From: Arthrinium phaeospermum
Taxonomy: Eukaryota > Ascomycota > Sordariomycetes > Amphisphaeriales > Apiosporaceae
NCBI GenBank assembly: GCA_006503535.1
Contig: QYRS01000006.1
Span: 992,001-1,056,000, forward strand
Length of the DNA: 64,000 nt
Reading direction: 5' to 3'
The notes under the pieces: generated by a model
Seen by the model: the letters and a program-made list of their open reading frames with translations, nothing else
Database searches by the model: none
Told to the model about the DNA's origin: nothing
Translations under genes and position numbers: made by a program
Shown: piece after piece, positions 41,789 through 53,195 of the stretch
Numbering within the stretch: position 1 is the stretch's first letter
Layout: each line of letters starts with the position of its first letter

Positions 41789-42412
41789 ATGGCGTCAGGT
41801 CCGTCCAACGCCCCGTCCGGCGAAAGCGCCGACCAGTCTGAGTCGCGCTCAGCCTACAACGACTTGCGCCGCCTGATCCCCAGCCTCGCCTCGGAGCTGG
41901 ACCAGCTGCGCGCCGCCCTGCGTGAACACAACCTCTGGCTGCAGCGGTATGGCCACACGAGCCAGACCCCCGCAGACCCGTACGGGCCCCCACCAGATCA
42001 ACAACAACAAACACAACCACAACAACCAGCCACCACCACCACGGACCCCGAGCTGCCCGCCTACTCGGCCTCAGACGTGCCGCCGTACACGGGGGGTCCC
42101 AACTCGGTGACGGCGTACGGCTCGACGTCGACCCGGGAGGAGGTGCAGCAGCGCCGTGACCAGCTGACCGAGTGGCTGGGCGAGGGCGAGGACGTCCTGC
42201 GCGAGTACTCGGCCCGCTTCGCCCAGCTGACCGAGGAGCTGCGCATGCCGCCCGAGGACCTGCTGGGGACCTGGAACGAGGCCAGCCCGGATAACGCCCT
42301 GCCCGACTACGCCCAGGTTGAGACGCGCGAGGAGCTCATGGTCGGCGGCGTCGGCGAGGTCCCGCCGCCCTACGTCCGCGGGCAGGTCTTGTCCAAGATC
42401 GAGAGCCGCTGA
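41789..42412 (+). CDS. Small Pro/Gln-rich protein with PY motifs
   Basis: A single-exon frame of 207 residues starting at ATG 41789, with strong GC codon bias. Residues about 24-48 form a likely amphipathic helix (L-R-R-L-I-P-S-L-A-S-E-L-D-Q-L). Then comes a Gln/Thr/Pro-rich linker (about 60-90), a second charged helical segment (about 115-152) and an acidic tail. It contains PPPY near the C-terminus plus V-P-P-Y, L-P-A-Y and L-P-D-Y words. PPxY and LPxY are ligands for WW domains such as those of Rsp5/Nedd4 ubiquitin ligases, so an adaptor role is possible but unproven. No known family was recognised, although codon bias and the lack of internal stops support a real gene. The opposite-strand frames are shadows. 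Confidence 0.68.
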   Translation: MASGPSNAPSGESADQSESRSAYNDLRRLIPSLASELDQLRAALREHNLWLQRYGHTSQTPADPYGPPPDQQQQTQPQQPATTTTDPELPAYSASDVPPYTGGPNSVTAYGSTSTREEVQQRRDQLTEWLGEGEDVLREYSARFAQLTEELRMPPEDLLGTWNEASPDNALPDYAQVETREELMVGGVGEVPPPYVRGQVLSKIESR

Positions 42413-43235
42413 ACCAACCGACCGACGGACTGACTGATGAGGAGCCACCGGAAAGGGGAGAGTAGGGGAGGGGAAGGGGAAGTGGAGAAAAGAAGGAAAC
42501 TAACTACCTTACTTGGACATGAAGTTGAGGTTGTCTTCCACCATGGACAACAGTCGGACAGGCTCCGGGACTTTTACAGGCTAGCGGACCGGCCGATCCT
42601 TCACCTCATGCGGCCCTGGGACTGCTACCCTCGATTGGCATTCGAGCATTCCGTAGGCTAGGGGCTACTGAGGAGTCACCCGTGGTCAATCTAACGTGGA
42701 TGAGGTGGAAGACGAAGACCAGACAAGGCTTGGACTTGTCATCCGTGACCTGGAGCAAGCACGTATATTACCCAGCATAGCTGTATCCGCCAAAAGTCAA
42801 ATAGCCATCACACGATGTTGTTTAGAAATTCGTGACTGGGCCCAGTACCATGTAAGCAACAACCACATTTCTGTGTTTAGTTCAACTTAGCGTACGGGTG
42901 CGGTGCGGCTTGCCCCGGCATATTGGGATTTGGGCCTCGCCATGCCCCTTACACGAGCGCAGACACTAAAGCAAGTACACATTTCGTAGGACAATCACTC
43001 TTCATTAAAGAAATTCAAGAGTAGGTCAGAGTCTTTGCAGCACACGCCCCATCTTTGGTAGCATGATCAATGCTAAATTGGCTGTTGAAGAGGTGCTTCT
43101 CTCTTTCGCCCCTTAGTTTGGTCTCAGAGTGCTCATTAAGATGGATAGATCACAATTGACCATAGCTAATAATACTCATACATATGGAAGCCACACTCCC
43201 CCACCATGTTTTTTGCCAACAGGATGCTGCCTAAC
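42413..43235. other. Convergent intergenic region
   Basis: This 820-bp region lies between the 3' ends of the PY-motif gene (+) and PMT2 (-). It is expected to hold both transcript ends. No coding, tRNA or repeat signal is seen. Confidence 0.5.
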
Positions 43236-46200
43236 TTAAGAGCTAGCCGCTGTAGCCTCGTTGCCCTCGCTTGCCGGCTTGGGCTTCTCCTTTTCGGCCT
43301 CCTTCTCGCCGTCCTTGCTCTTGACAACCTCTTCGGCCGGGATGGGCTCATCCTGCTTGAGCTGCTTGGTGCTGCTCTCGGCGCCTTCGACATCAGGGTG
43401 AGGCGGGGCAACACCCTGGTCGGCCATCTCGGGAGGAGACTCAACCTCTTGACCCGCGGCGTCGACGACGCGCGTCCGCGTCTCGTATCTTGTTTTGAAT
43501 TCGACCTTCCCTTCGAGCGCCTTCACCTGCTCGGCGTCCAGCAAATTGCCATCTTGATCCCTGTACTCGATCTTCTCTTCGCGGCCGATGACCTTCTGGC
43601 CCTGGGGCTCGAACGCGGGCGCCCCGGAGATTCCCGCGGCGCCCTCTCCCCCGTTTGGGGAATCCTGCTGCTGTGCTGGTGGCTGCTGCTGCTGCTGTTG
43701 AACCGGTGGCGGAGGTGCCTGATTCTCTACAACGGGCTGAGACGTTTGAGCGGTGTTGACACGAGCCTGGGCAAGCTGGTCGTAGGCATCATACTATTCA
43801 AAAGGGTGTCATTAGTCTACATGTATCCAACATAGTTGCTGATTCCAGACAAGAGATCTTCCAACAGAGGCTGCTTCCACCAAGTGGAGTCCACTCGTCT
43901 CACGTTTATCCTTCAACCTCCTCTCACGGGAAGGCCATGGGTAGGAACACTCACGCTATCAAGGAAAGTATTGCAGTCCCAATCCCAGGTGCCGAACAGC
44001 TTCACACGGTTGCACTCGTTCTTGGTCCAGGCATTACCGTATGCAAGAGGCGAAAGCAAGGCGAATACGACCGCGCTGAGGGCCAACATAGCAACAGCGC
44101 CAGCCTTGTTGATGATGGGGTTCTCACGAACACCGGGAACGGGAAGACGGGCAGTGGCGAAGTCGTAGATTTGGCAGAAAGCCATGACAGCGAAGTACAA
44201 CGCGGGGAAGTAATGATGCAAGAAAAGCTGTCTCTGCATCAGGTAGAAGGGGAAGTAATGGAAGGCCCAGCCCAGTACCGCAGTGCCAATCTCGTAGTCG
44301 AATCGCTTGAAGACCGTGTTGGAGTAGTCGCCGCAGCTACGCTGCCATCGGAGCACAGCAATTCCCTTGAAGAGCACGTAGACCACGACAGCAAGGGTAC
44401 TGGTGTACCAGACCACGGGGTTACCAACGAGGTAGATTTGACGGTGGTCCTTGCCCCAGAAGTTGATACCGCGGCGAAGGATCGGCCACGAGGAAGGCCG
44501 GGAATCCCAAGCATGCGATTCGACCAGGCCTGCATTCGTCTTCCACATGACGCTCTGGAGCTCCCAGAATTTGCCGAAGAATCCGGGTTGTTCGTAGTTG
44601 ACCTTTTCGGCATCGGCACCGAGTTGAGGATGCTCGTTATACTCGACATACCAAACACTGTTGGGCAAAGTACCACCCTTGGCGCAGGTGACTTCCTGTT
44701 GCTCCGAAGCCCAATCAGGAAGCTTGACCTTGTGCGAGAACAGCACGCAGCCGGTCATGACGTGGACAAGTCTGAATTTGGTTTGGATCGTTCGAAGTCT
44801 CTCCTTGGCAAGAGCACCAGACGACTGCTTCTTGACAATTTCGACGCGGAACAGATCGTTGGCATCGCCAGGGAAACCTTCGTATCCGTAGGCGGAAACC
44901 TCATTCTGCCACTCCGCCTCAGAAACCGGGGGTCGGACATCGTGCGAGTGGAGGCGTCGGTGGGTCTGCAGATGGTACATCCGGATCACATCACCGTTCT
45001 TGATGTACTGCATCTCCGGCAGGTTATCCCAAGCAGCTGTGCCGTTGATGGCCTCGCCCTTGTTATCCAAAGGTTGGGTCTGGTTCTCCATAAGCCAAAC
45101 ATTGTTCTCATCCTTGTGGGGATACAGAGTGATCTGCTGCTGCTGACTGCCCGTGGGGTACATGAGGGGATGAGAGTGCAGATATCCGCCCTGAGTGTTG
45201 ACATGGCGGATGGACAGCCGACTACCGAAAGCGACGTCGACAGGCACATCTTGCATGCCCTTGTTGTTCAGGGTTGCTTGGAATTCGGAGCTCATGAAAC
45301 CGTCTCCCTCGCCGGGGTTCGTCAAGCACATGAAGTGGATGGCGAACATGGCCATATAGAAGGTGACCGGGACGATGACCAGGCAGAAAGTACGGGCCAT
45401 GAAGTGCTTGGCAAAGATTCTCATCGTCACGGTCTTGGTGTCGCCCAGGAGGACCCAGAGCTGGATCAGGGTCAAAGACCCAACCCAAGCGATCGTGAAC
45501 AGACCGACCCACTTGATGCTGACGGTGACACCCAAGCCCAATCCAGTCATGACAAGCCAAAACCACCAGGCGGCGCTGAAGGCCTTAGAAGGGCCCTGCT
45601 CATGCTGGTTGGTGAAAGATGTGAACGCCAGGGCCGTAAAAGCGGTGGCAATGACGAGGGGCGAATCGAGAAGGATCAGCCGGGCCTGGGTAAGGAGACC
45701 GTTCTCGAAGATGATCAAGGAGGAACCCAAGGCAGCAGTGGCCGTACGGCAGCCAACGGCCTTGAGGGTCAAGAATATGGTGGGAACCAGCAGGATACCG
45801 CAGATAGCAGGGAACATTCTCATGGCCACGTAAGGGACGCCGGGCTCGAGGTAATCCTTGCCAATGTCCTTGAAATCGAAGTCTCCGTTGAAACCGGCGA
45901 GCCAACCGAAGAGGGCGATCAGCATCTTGGCCAAAGGGGGATGTACGTCCATGAAGAAGCGGCCCTTGATATACTTGGAAGCGAAACCACCGAAACTGTT
46001 GGGTGCAGACGCATGGTTAGCCTTCGTAAAGCCAGCAAGCAGCAAGCAAACAGGGGAGGCCATCCAGGGAAAAACTTACTGCACCTCGTCGAAGACGACG
46101 CTGGTGGGCTGGTAGATGCGGAACAGTCGCACAATGGCACCGAGAATGGTGACCACGGTCATGACCTGGTAGTCCGAGATGGGCAGCAGGAAAACGTCAT

Positions 46201-46315
46201 TGTCGTCGACACCTTCGGAGGTGTAGTCGTCGTGTTTCTTCACAGCCTGGAGCTTGGCCCTGGGGGCAGCCGTAGTAGAGGCGCCCTTGGGCTTTGCTGT
46301 GGTGGCTTTCGCCAT
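43236..46315 (-). CDS. PMT2: Protein O-mannosyltransferase, PMT2 class
   Basis: Three exons (46315-46080, 45995-43955, 43793-43236) encode 944 residues. The introns are 84 and 161 nt with CTAAC and CTAAT branch words. The enzyme moves mannose from dolichyl-phosphate mannose to Ser/Thr of proteins entering the ER. The catalytic loop is clear: V-F-D-E-V-H-F-G-G-F-A-S-K-Y spans the first splice junction, with the Asp-Glu pair at 76-77, followed by F-M-D-V-H-P-P-L-A-K-M. Central MIR repeats show G-G-Y-L-H-S-H and L-H-S-H-D-V-R-P-P. Later helices carry H-Y-F-P-F-Y-L-M-Q-R-Q-L-F-L-H-H-Y. The last exon adds a Gln/Pro-rich then charged tail of about 185 residues, longer than in yeast, as in filamentous-fungal PMT2 proteins. 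It shares a 1.2-kb divergent promoter region with SF3A1. The long opposite-strand frame of 844 codons is a shadow. Confidence 0.95.
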
Positions 46316-47525
46316 GTTGAGGTTCGAATATGGGATACTATGCCGGTGATCCCAGTGTGTCGAAGCCGCGATGTGAAAAAGGTCGAGGAGAGAATCGAAG
46401 AAGGATGCGTGGCTTCTTTTTCTGGGGCTACACGCTGTGATCGGTCGAGCTGCGAGGATCCGCTAAAATAGGAGCTGTGCCCGAACTACGACCTCGTATC
46501 GCATGCGTATTGGCCGGAACTGGTAAATTGAATAATAGAGAAAAGGAAATGGACGGGTCAAGAGAACGAACGAAGGTCAAGAAGCAGAGTTGCTCATTAC
46601 AAGGGCGACATAGAGAAACAATCCTGTGAGAATGAAGAAGCAGGATTTCTCGACAAGGGAAAGAATTCAATTCAGCAGCTCTGGTGCTTTCGGGGGGTAT
46701 TTGCTACGAGGTTCGGGAGGGATTGGTCGCTATGAACTGAACTTGAAGCCAGGTAAGGCCAAATGGATTTTCAGACTAGCGGGCTGGCCAATTCGGATGA
46801 CAAGCCTAGGCGCGCACTGGGAAAGGGGGGTGGAATTGGATTCACGGGCCAAAGTTCCCAATTGGCGATCAGCTTTGCTCGCCCTTGAATGTTTAGCGCG
46901 ACTGCTATCTTGGGACTCTCCCACCCAAGATGTACACCCAAGCAACAGCTGGCCTCATTCGCTCGGGGGAAAAAGAAACGGGCAGGGGTAGCTAAGTCAC
47001 CTCCCCAGCGCTCAAGTACCTCAGCTAAGTGGGTCGGGGTCGGACAAGTACCTCTCGCTGGGTGGTCGCTTGAGCTGTGGCTGTGGCTAGAGCTGGCTCG
47101 TGTCCCCCGATTACCTAACACTCCGGGCTGCTCCACCTGTCCGTGCTCTGGAACATTGACTTCACGTTGGTTCAGGTTCTCCAGCAGCGCCGGATCAACC
47201 ATTCACCGACTTGACCCCAGCATGGCAGCGTCGCTCTCATGCGCCTGGAAAATTTCCCGCTAGCAATACCTTACGGATCTAACCTTGTTGGCTGATTGGT
47301 TTGATGCAACTGGAGCTTTCAAGGCGACTACTTGCTTGCCTTTCACCTTGCCTTCCTCCAGATCGAGTTACGCGACGGCCTTTTCCACGTCGACTTGCAA
47401 AGGCAGCAACAGAGCACGAGGAATTATCCACGAACCTAGCAGGCATTCCGCGCTCTGTAGTTTTAGGATTGCCACGGTCAAACATTTGATATTGAAAGGG
47501 TCTCGATCACTTTGCATACGTCACG
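46316..47525. other. Divergent promoter region, PMT2 / SF3A1
   Basis: This 1.2-kb region lies between two start codons facing away from each other. Short frames occur on both strands but have no family match or splice logic. No discrete regulatory motif could be assigned with confidence. Confidence 0.55.
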
Positions 47526-49178
47526 ATGGCCGCGACGGCTAACGGAGATGCAGCAGCTGTCCTGGATGACATCAAGCCGCCTCAAGGCATCGTCCTTCCT
47601 CCCAAGGAATTCAGAACCATCCTAGAGAAGACTGCTGGCTTCGTCGCCCGAAATGGCCTACCATTCGAGGAGCGCATCCGCGAGAAGGAGAAGACCAACC
47701 CCAAATTCAGTTTCCTGAACCCTACCGACCCATACAACCCTTATTACCTATGGCGCCTCAGCGAGATCAAGGAAGGGAGAGGCACTGCTGTCGCCGCAGG
47801 ACGTGCCGCCGAGGCCGCCGCGCCCGTCGAACAGAAACCCGTCGGTCCTCCTAAGCCGCCCGACTTCCAGTTCTCCGCTCGCATGCCCAACATCAGCGCC
47901 CAGGATCTCGAAGTTGTCAAGCTCACAGCCCTGTTTGTAGCCAAGAACGGAAGGCAGTTCATGACGGCCCTCTCGCAGCGCGAAGCTGGCAACTACCAAT
48001 TCGATTTCCTGCGACCCAACCACAGTCTGCACAATTTCTTCCAGCACCTAATAGACCAGTACTCCATGTTACTGCGCGCTGGGGGTATCGACGGCGAGGG
48101 CGGCCGAGTCCAACAAGAACGCGTTGCCGAGCTGCAGCGCAATATCGACGACAGATACCATATTCTCGCACGAGCAAAACAACGAGCAGAGTGGCTTTCA
48201 TACCAAGAAGAGGAGAAGCAGAAGAAGGAAGAGGACGCCGAGAAGGAGCGCGTGTCATACGCCTCCATCGACTGGCATAGCTTTGTCGTTGTGGAAACTA
48301 TCGTTTTTACCGAGGCAGACGACCAAGCCGAGCTCCCAGCGCCCACCTCGCTCAACGACCTGCAGTTTGCCTCCCTCGAACAAAAGGCCCGGGTGTCCGT
48401 CAACGCCAACCTCCGCATCGAAGAAGGGTTCCCCTCCGAAGAAGACAGTGCAAGCTTCAATGGCTACGCGTCTGGGCCCCAGCAGACCTTCAACCTCCCG
48501 CAACACCCCGCCTATCCCGCCCAGCAGGCCGCGTCAGGCGTCCAGCCCCAATACCCTGCACAACAAATGCAACCTCCGGCGCAGGCTGCCTATGGTATGG
48601 CACCGCCTACCAGGCCGAACGGGATGCAAGAAGATGACGAGGCCCGGCGGATCCGTGAGCGAGAAGAGGCTCGCGCCCGGATGCATCAAGCTCAAGTGGA
48701 GGCTAAGGGCGGGGCTCCTATGAAGATCAAGGAGAACTACGTTCCCAGGGCTGCAGTCCGCGCGGCGAACAAGCAAGGTGCGCATATGGCGCTTTGCCAG
48801 ATTTGCAAACAGCAGATCCCCGCAAATGAGCTCGAGGAACATATGCGAATCGAGCTTTTGGACCCCCGGTGGAAGGAACAGAAGGCCAAGGCAGAGTCCC
48901 GATATTCCGGCGCCAACCTCGCCTCGGCCGACGCGGCCAACCACCTGAAGCGTTTTGTCAGTCAACGAACCGACCTGTTTGACCCAGTAACGGGACAGCC
49001 GACCACAGAAGAGGAGTTGGCGCGCAGGAAGAGGACGGCCCTGAACAGCTACGACGGGAATCCGGATGGCGTAAGAAACCAGGCACATCAGGCACACCTG
49101 TCGCACATGCAGAGCGTGAACGTGGACGAACAGATTGCAAGGATACACCAAAAGTTTGCCAACAAAGACGGCCAATAA
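47526..49178 (+). CDS. SF3A1: U2 snRNP splicing factor 3A subunit 1 (SF3A1/Prp21)
   Basis: An intronless frame of 550 residues from ATG 47526. Two SURP modules are visible: residues about 20-83 (K-T-A-G-F-V-A-R-N-G, then F-S-F-L-N-P-x-D-P-Y-N-P-Y-Y) and about 125-185 (L-T-A-L-F-V-A-K-N-G, then F-D-F-L-R-P-x-H-S-L-H-x-F-F). They are followed by the Prp21-like region with W-H-S-F-V-V-V-E-T-I (about 250) and a Gln/Pro-rich linker (about 310-370). A conserved C-terminal part contains C-Q-I-C and L-D-P-R-W-K-E-Q. The human protein has a C-terminal ubiquitin-like domain; none is seen here, and the length fits fungal orthologues. In the SF3a complex the protein helps stabilise U2 snRNP at the branch site in prespliceosomes. 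Confidence 0.95.
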   Translation: MAATANGDAAAVLDDIKPPQGIVLPPKEFRTILEKTAGFVARNGLPFEERIREKEKTNPKFSFLNPTDPYNPYYLWRLSEIKEGRGTAVAAGRAAEAAAPVEQKPVGPPKPPDFQFSARMPNISAQDLEVVKLTALFVAKNGRQFMTALSQREAGNYQFDFLRPNHSLHNFFQHLIDQYSMLLRAGGIDGEGGRVQQERVAELQRNIDDRYHILARAKQRAEWLSYQEEEKQKKEEDAEKERVSYASIDWHSFVVVETIVFTEADDQAELPAPTSLNDLQFASLEQKARVSVNANLRIEEGFPSEEDSASFNGYASGPQQTFNLPQHPAYPAQQAASGVQPQYPAQQMQPPAQAAYGMAPPTRPNGMQEDDEARRIREREEARARMHQAQVEAKGGAPMKIKENYVPRAAVRAANKQGAHMALCQICKQQIPANELEEHMRIELLDPRWKEQKAKAESRYSGANLASADAANHLKRFVSQRTDLFDPVTGQPTTEEELARRKRTALNSYDGNPDGVRNQAHQAHLSHMQSVNVDEQIARIHQKFANKDGQ

Positions 49179-49863
49179 AATGGGAGAAATCAACGAGGGA
49201 ACTTATCATGGATTTTGTACGATCGAAAAGATGGATGGCCAAGACCTAAAAGCCCAGGTCCCAGACATGTCCCTAGGGGACAGACGGCCGTGTCTAGTAT
49301 CACTGTGACCTGGCAACTGCCAGAAAGGCGAAGGAAGACAGTGCTACCTCAGAGAGTGCGGGAGAGGTTGGGATCAGGCGGAGCAGCAGAAGGTAATGAA
49401 ACAGCCCAAAGAAACTTGCTTTTTACGATATCCAGATGCTCATACACCAATGCAGTTCTATTGATGCGCCCCACCCGCCACTTCTCGTGGCAGAGCGTGT
49501 AGCGAGCGCATTTCGTGATACCCTCAACTTGAATTTTCGCGCTCCAGCGCTTTGCGTCATATGAGTGAAGATGTCCGGACAGGTAAGTTCAAACAACTAG
49601 ATGTGATGCCTGGACGATGTCCAACGCGAACGTTGTGGCAGACCCGAGGCAGGCACTGTAATACCATAATATATAACTCGAAGGATCTTATCAAGGTCTT
49701 TTTTCAAATTTAATATCGTAAAACCTTCGCAGGGACATGCCCCATTCATAGCCCACAGTGTGGTATTGGATTGCCATTTTACGTGGTGACTTGCCATGGG
49801 ATAGGAGAACCATTAAAACGGCTCTTTGATATTGGCCATACTATGGATTAATCTGGCCATGCC
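49179..49863. other. Convergent intergenic region, SF3A1 / UBX gene
   Basis: This 685-bp gap between two converging genes is expected to hold their transcript ends. No gene or repeat was recognised. Confidence 0.5.
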
Positions 49864-51543
49864 CTAGTTATCATCCTCATCCTCGTCGTCCGCCTCCGGC
49901 ACTAAATCTTCCACAATCAGATTGCCGCCCCGTCCCATCCGCTCTCCGAGCGTTGCCGTATCTTTCGGTTCATACACAATGCGAGGCATCAGACCGGCAA
50001 TGCGGAAGGCGTAATCGTGCTCGTAATCGTCGTCACTAGGCTTCTCCCCAGCGCCCTTCTCATTAGAATCGTCCCCTTGCTCCGCATCCTGGAGTATATC
50101 GTAGCACTCCACGAAAGCGTACAGCTCCTCCACCGTCGTGGCGGCCGCGAACCGTCTCACCACCCGGCCGTTGCCAGAAGCCATGGGCATCTTGAGCGCC
50201 AAGCGCACCGCGTCCTTGGCCGTGGCGTCGGGCTCTGGGGCGATTGTCGTGGCCCGCCACTTGCGCCACTGCTCTCGGAGGGCCGCCTTCCGCTCCTCTG
50301 CCGCCGCCTGCTCCAGGGCTCGCTTCTCGGCGTCGCGGGCGGCTGCCTCGGCCTCCTTCTTCTGCCGGGCGCGCTCGCGGTCGCGGGCCAGACTGCGCTC
50401 GTAGGCGCTGTCCTGCTCGGCGCGCATGTTGCGGGCGAACTCCTGCGCCGTCCGCTCGGCGCGGGCGGACGCGAGGTCCGGGCTGTACTTGTTGATGGCG
50501 GTCTGGATCTCGGCGAGGAATGTTGAGGACGACACGGGGCCGACGAGCCGCTTCACGATGCTCATGCGCGTGCTGCCTTCCTTGGGCGTCAGGCACACGA
50601 GGCACGAGAAGGGGAACTTGGTCGCGTTGTACTCGGCGGCCACCTGGTACGTCTCCGAGTCCAGCACGTTGCCGCCCCAGAGCAGGATGTTGTTGGAGGG
50701 TTCGTTGATGAAGTCCTTGACTTCCGGGGCCAGGAGGGTGTCGCGGGTGAAGGTCTCGGTGTCGTCATGCTCGGGCGACATGAGGACGATCAGCAGGAAC
50801 TTGAGGTCCTTCTTGGCCGCGTCCAGGGCCTGGGCGAACCCGGACTCGACAAAGGGCAGGCCGGTGGCCACCTCGGGCGTGCCGTATTCCTCCTCGAACT
50901 CCCGCTTGAAGCGCGCGGCCGTATCGCGGGGCAGCAGCATGCGGCGGCCCATGGTGCCCTTCCAGCCGCTCGTGACGCTCGCGGTGATAGCGCGGGGCCG
51001 GACCTGGGCGGGCAGGAAGGCGAGGATGTAGGCAAAGGTGCGGAAGAAGGTCGAGAAGAAGCGCATGCCCCAACTGAAGGGGGCCAGAAGCAGGGAGAGC
51101 ATGAGGCCGGGTCGGTGGGTGGACTCGGGCTGCGGGACGATCCGGGGTGCGGGATCAGGCCGGTTGGCCCGGGCGGGCTGGAACGGAGACGAGGCGGCCA
51201 GGAGCGACTCCTGGAGGTTCTCATGACGGGCGGCGGTGGGCGGCGGTATGGAGTGCTGGGCGGCGATGGCTTCGGCTAGGGGGTCCGGGCCCTCGCCATC
51301 GAAGAATTTGGCTATTGCTATCTAGAAGAAGGCCAACCGTCAGTTATCCATCCTATGCGTTGGCGGCTATGTATGCGACATGTGCCGGAACAAGTGCCTA
51401 CCCACCTGGACATTCCATTGTGATCTCTCGAGAAGCGGCAGGGCGTCTTTGACATCTTGTGCCGTGAAGGCTGTGAATTGTTCGAGGGCAGCTTGCTGGT
51501 CCGGAGTCAGCTGGGCTGTGTCGACGGTGTCGTCGGCGGCCAT
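49864..51543 (-). CDS. UAS-UBX protein, FAF2/Ucp10/Ubx family
   Basis: Two exons (51543-51406 and 51321-49864; 84-nt GT-AG intron with a CTGAC branch word) give 531 residues. Residues about 10-50 resemble a UBA-like helix bundle. A hydrophobic hairpin follows at about 120-150, then a thioredoxin-like UAS domain at about 195-320. A charged coiled coil (R/E/A-rich) spans about 330-405, and a UBX domain at about 420-515 ends with M-P-R-I-V-Y-E-P in place of the usual F-P-R loop. The tail is acidic. This order (UBA, hairpin, UAS, coiled coil, UBX) is that of human FAF2/UBXD8 and of fission-yeast Ucp10, the UBX subunit of the Dsc ubiquitin ligase. Such proteins recruit Cdc48/p97 to ER or Golgi membranes for protein extraction. 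Which orthologue it is cannot be settled by eye. Starting at an internal Met (51102) would lose the UBA and is rejected. Confidence 0.88.
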
Positions 51544-51644
51544 TTTGGGAGGCTATCGCTATCGTTGGCCGGTGTGCTGTGCTAGGGAAACGGTGGCGGG
51601 AGTTCCCATGAGCGAGCCCCAATGTCGAGGAAGCCCGAAGCCGA

Positions 51645-51663
51645 CACGTCACGTCACGTCACG
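51645..51663 (-). promoter_or_regulatory. Triple overlapping TGACGTG boxes (UPRE/CRE-like)
   Basis: The plus strand reads CACGT three times in tandem followed by CACG. On the minus strand this gives three overlapping TGACGTG words, 102 bp upstream of the UBX gene start. TGACGTG is the core of the metazoan unfolded-protein-response element and overlaps Hac1-bound ACGTG words in yeast; it also contains the CRE half-site TGACG. A bZIP factor site is plausible, but which factor binds is inferred only. Confidence 0.5.
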
Positions 51664-52910
51664 CAGGGATTCTGGGTTACGAATGGGCGGGAGATGAGCA
51701 GTTGTGTCGGGGGGCCGTTGGGTCTAATGGGGGTTGGCACGAAGCAAAATAGTAGAAGCAAGGTGGCCTCGTACTTTATTTATTACATATCGACACTAGC
51801 TCCGAAGGACAAGAGAGCACCTTTGAGGCCTGCATTGCATTCGCTGCCTCGGGTCGGGGGGTGGACGTGAAGGATGACGTCCGTGGGGCTGGCTGGAAGG
51901 AGCCATGTCAATGTTAAATTTAGGTGCACATGTACCTGGCCTAGGCAGAACCGTGGGCATGGCTTGTTATCGAGAAACGCTTCCCATCATTTGGTCTACG
52001 AGTCTACACAAGCATGCCACAGTAGATCGATACTGATCAGGTACCTACCGATATATATGTAGATGGGAATTGTCCCGGTAATGCCTGCTCGTTTATGCCA
52101 ATTAAGCTGCCATGATCAATGTTTTGCCCAATCCCTGGGTGGCAGAGGAACGTTGCGAATAATAAAATAAACCTTGGTCCGCCTGAGGTCTAATAACGAA
52201 CATCCCCCCAATGCAAGCGTTAACCAACCAAATGCGCCCCCCACAGTAAAAAGGTACCCTGGCTACGGTTCCAGCAGTCGCTTGAACTTCTAACATGGTC
52301 AAGGCTGGCTGACGGACTTGGGGGTGTTGGATTCCAGCACAGCGCGCGGCACGCACACCACACCCAACCTGCTTGTACTCCAACTCAACTCACTGCTCCT
52401 TGGCAAGGCGGGCGGCGGTCGCGCATTGATACTTCAATCCATACTACAGACCGGTCCATCCCACTAATGACAAGACAACGACTAAAGCTTGCTTGCTACT
52501 GCTACACGTCCGCCCATGATCTTATCGTCAACCTCGCTCGCCCACCTCCCTCCCACCGCGTCCGCCTCCGTCCTCGTATCTCGTCCTCCAACCAACCCTG
52601 GAACGAACCGTAGCCCACTATACTCCCAATAAATCGTATACTCTGTAAGATTTCCATGGGCGAGGGTTCGCCCTTTGCTGCAAGAGAATGGGAGCCCTTT
52701 GAGAGGTTGGTTGAGTAAGTCAAAAGTCCCTCTCCCCTCCTCTGCTGGGCCTTTTCTTGCAGTTTGGTTGCACTTTGGCCGCAAAGGAAGCCCCTCCATC
52801 TCCCAGTCCTCGTGCCTTCAGCCATGCGTATACTAGGCCTGGCTCTTGCTTCTATTCAAGACAATCTCCACTGCATAGTGGGAGTTGCGCATCGGCTTTT
52901 GGCCTGCCCT

Positions 52911-52984
52911 CTTTGCTGCCCTTTGCCCTTGCTTTGCCTTGCCTGCCTTGTCTTGCCTCGCCTGCCTCGCCTGCCTCGCGCTGC
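52911..52984 (+). repeat. C/T-rich imperfect GCCTT/GCCTC repeat upstream of PAN3
   Basis: A 70-bp stretch is built from imperfect repeats of GCCTT, GCCTG and GCCTC, with very little A on the plus strand. It lies about 210-285 bp before the PAN3 ATG. Such pyrimidine tracts are common in fungal promoters and 5' leaders just upstream of transcription starts. Confidence 0.6.
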
Positions 52985-53195
52985 GTCCTTCTCTCCCATG
53001 ACCGCTTTCCCCAAAGTCGTCCACGACTCCTCCTACGTACAGCTTGGGGTGCTAATTGTGAACAATTCGAGCAGGGGCTGCAAATTTGATTGGGCAATCT
53101 AGAATCGTCGTGTCGCTGTCACGACTTCCACCCGACGACTGCACTGTCGCGCGAAGCATGCCACTACGGACCCCATCTCGAATTTAAAACAACAA

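Larger units (their letters stand above)
51544..53195. other. Divergent promoter region, UBX gene / PAN3
   Basis: This 1.65-kb region contains the TGACGTG cluster near the UBX start and a C/T-rich tract near the PAN3 side. No coding gene is supported; short frames lack family resemblance. Confidence 0.5.

Noticed and set aside
46318..46336. tRNA B-box-like word GGTTCGAATATGGG
   Set aside because: No acceptor or anticodon stem can be built around it, and it lies directly before the PMT2 start codon.
43937..46471. An 844-codon open frame on the plus strand
   Set aside because: It is the exact mirror of the PMT2 gene; GC-rich codon bias keeps the opposite strand open. The minus strand carries the catalytic and MIR motifs and correct splice sites.
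49864..51102. UBX gene starting at the internal Met at 51102
   Set aside because: An upstream exon (51543-51406) with a UBA-like sequence joins in frame through a normal 84-nt intron, giving the full family architecture.
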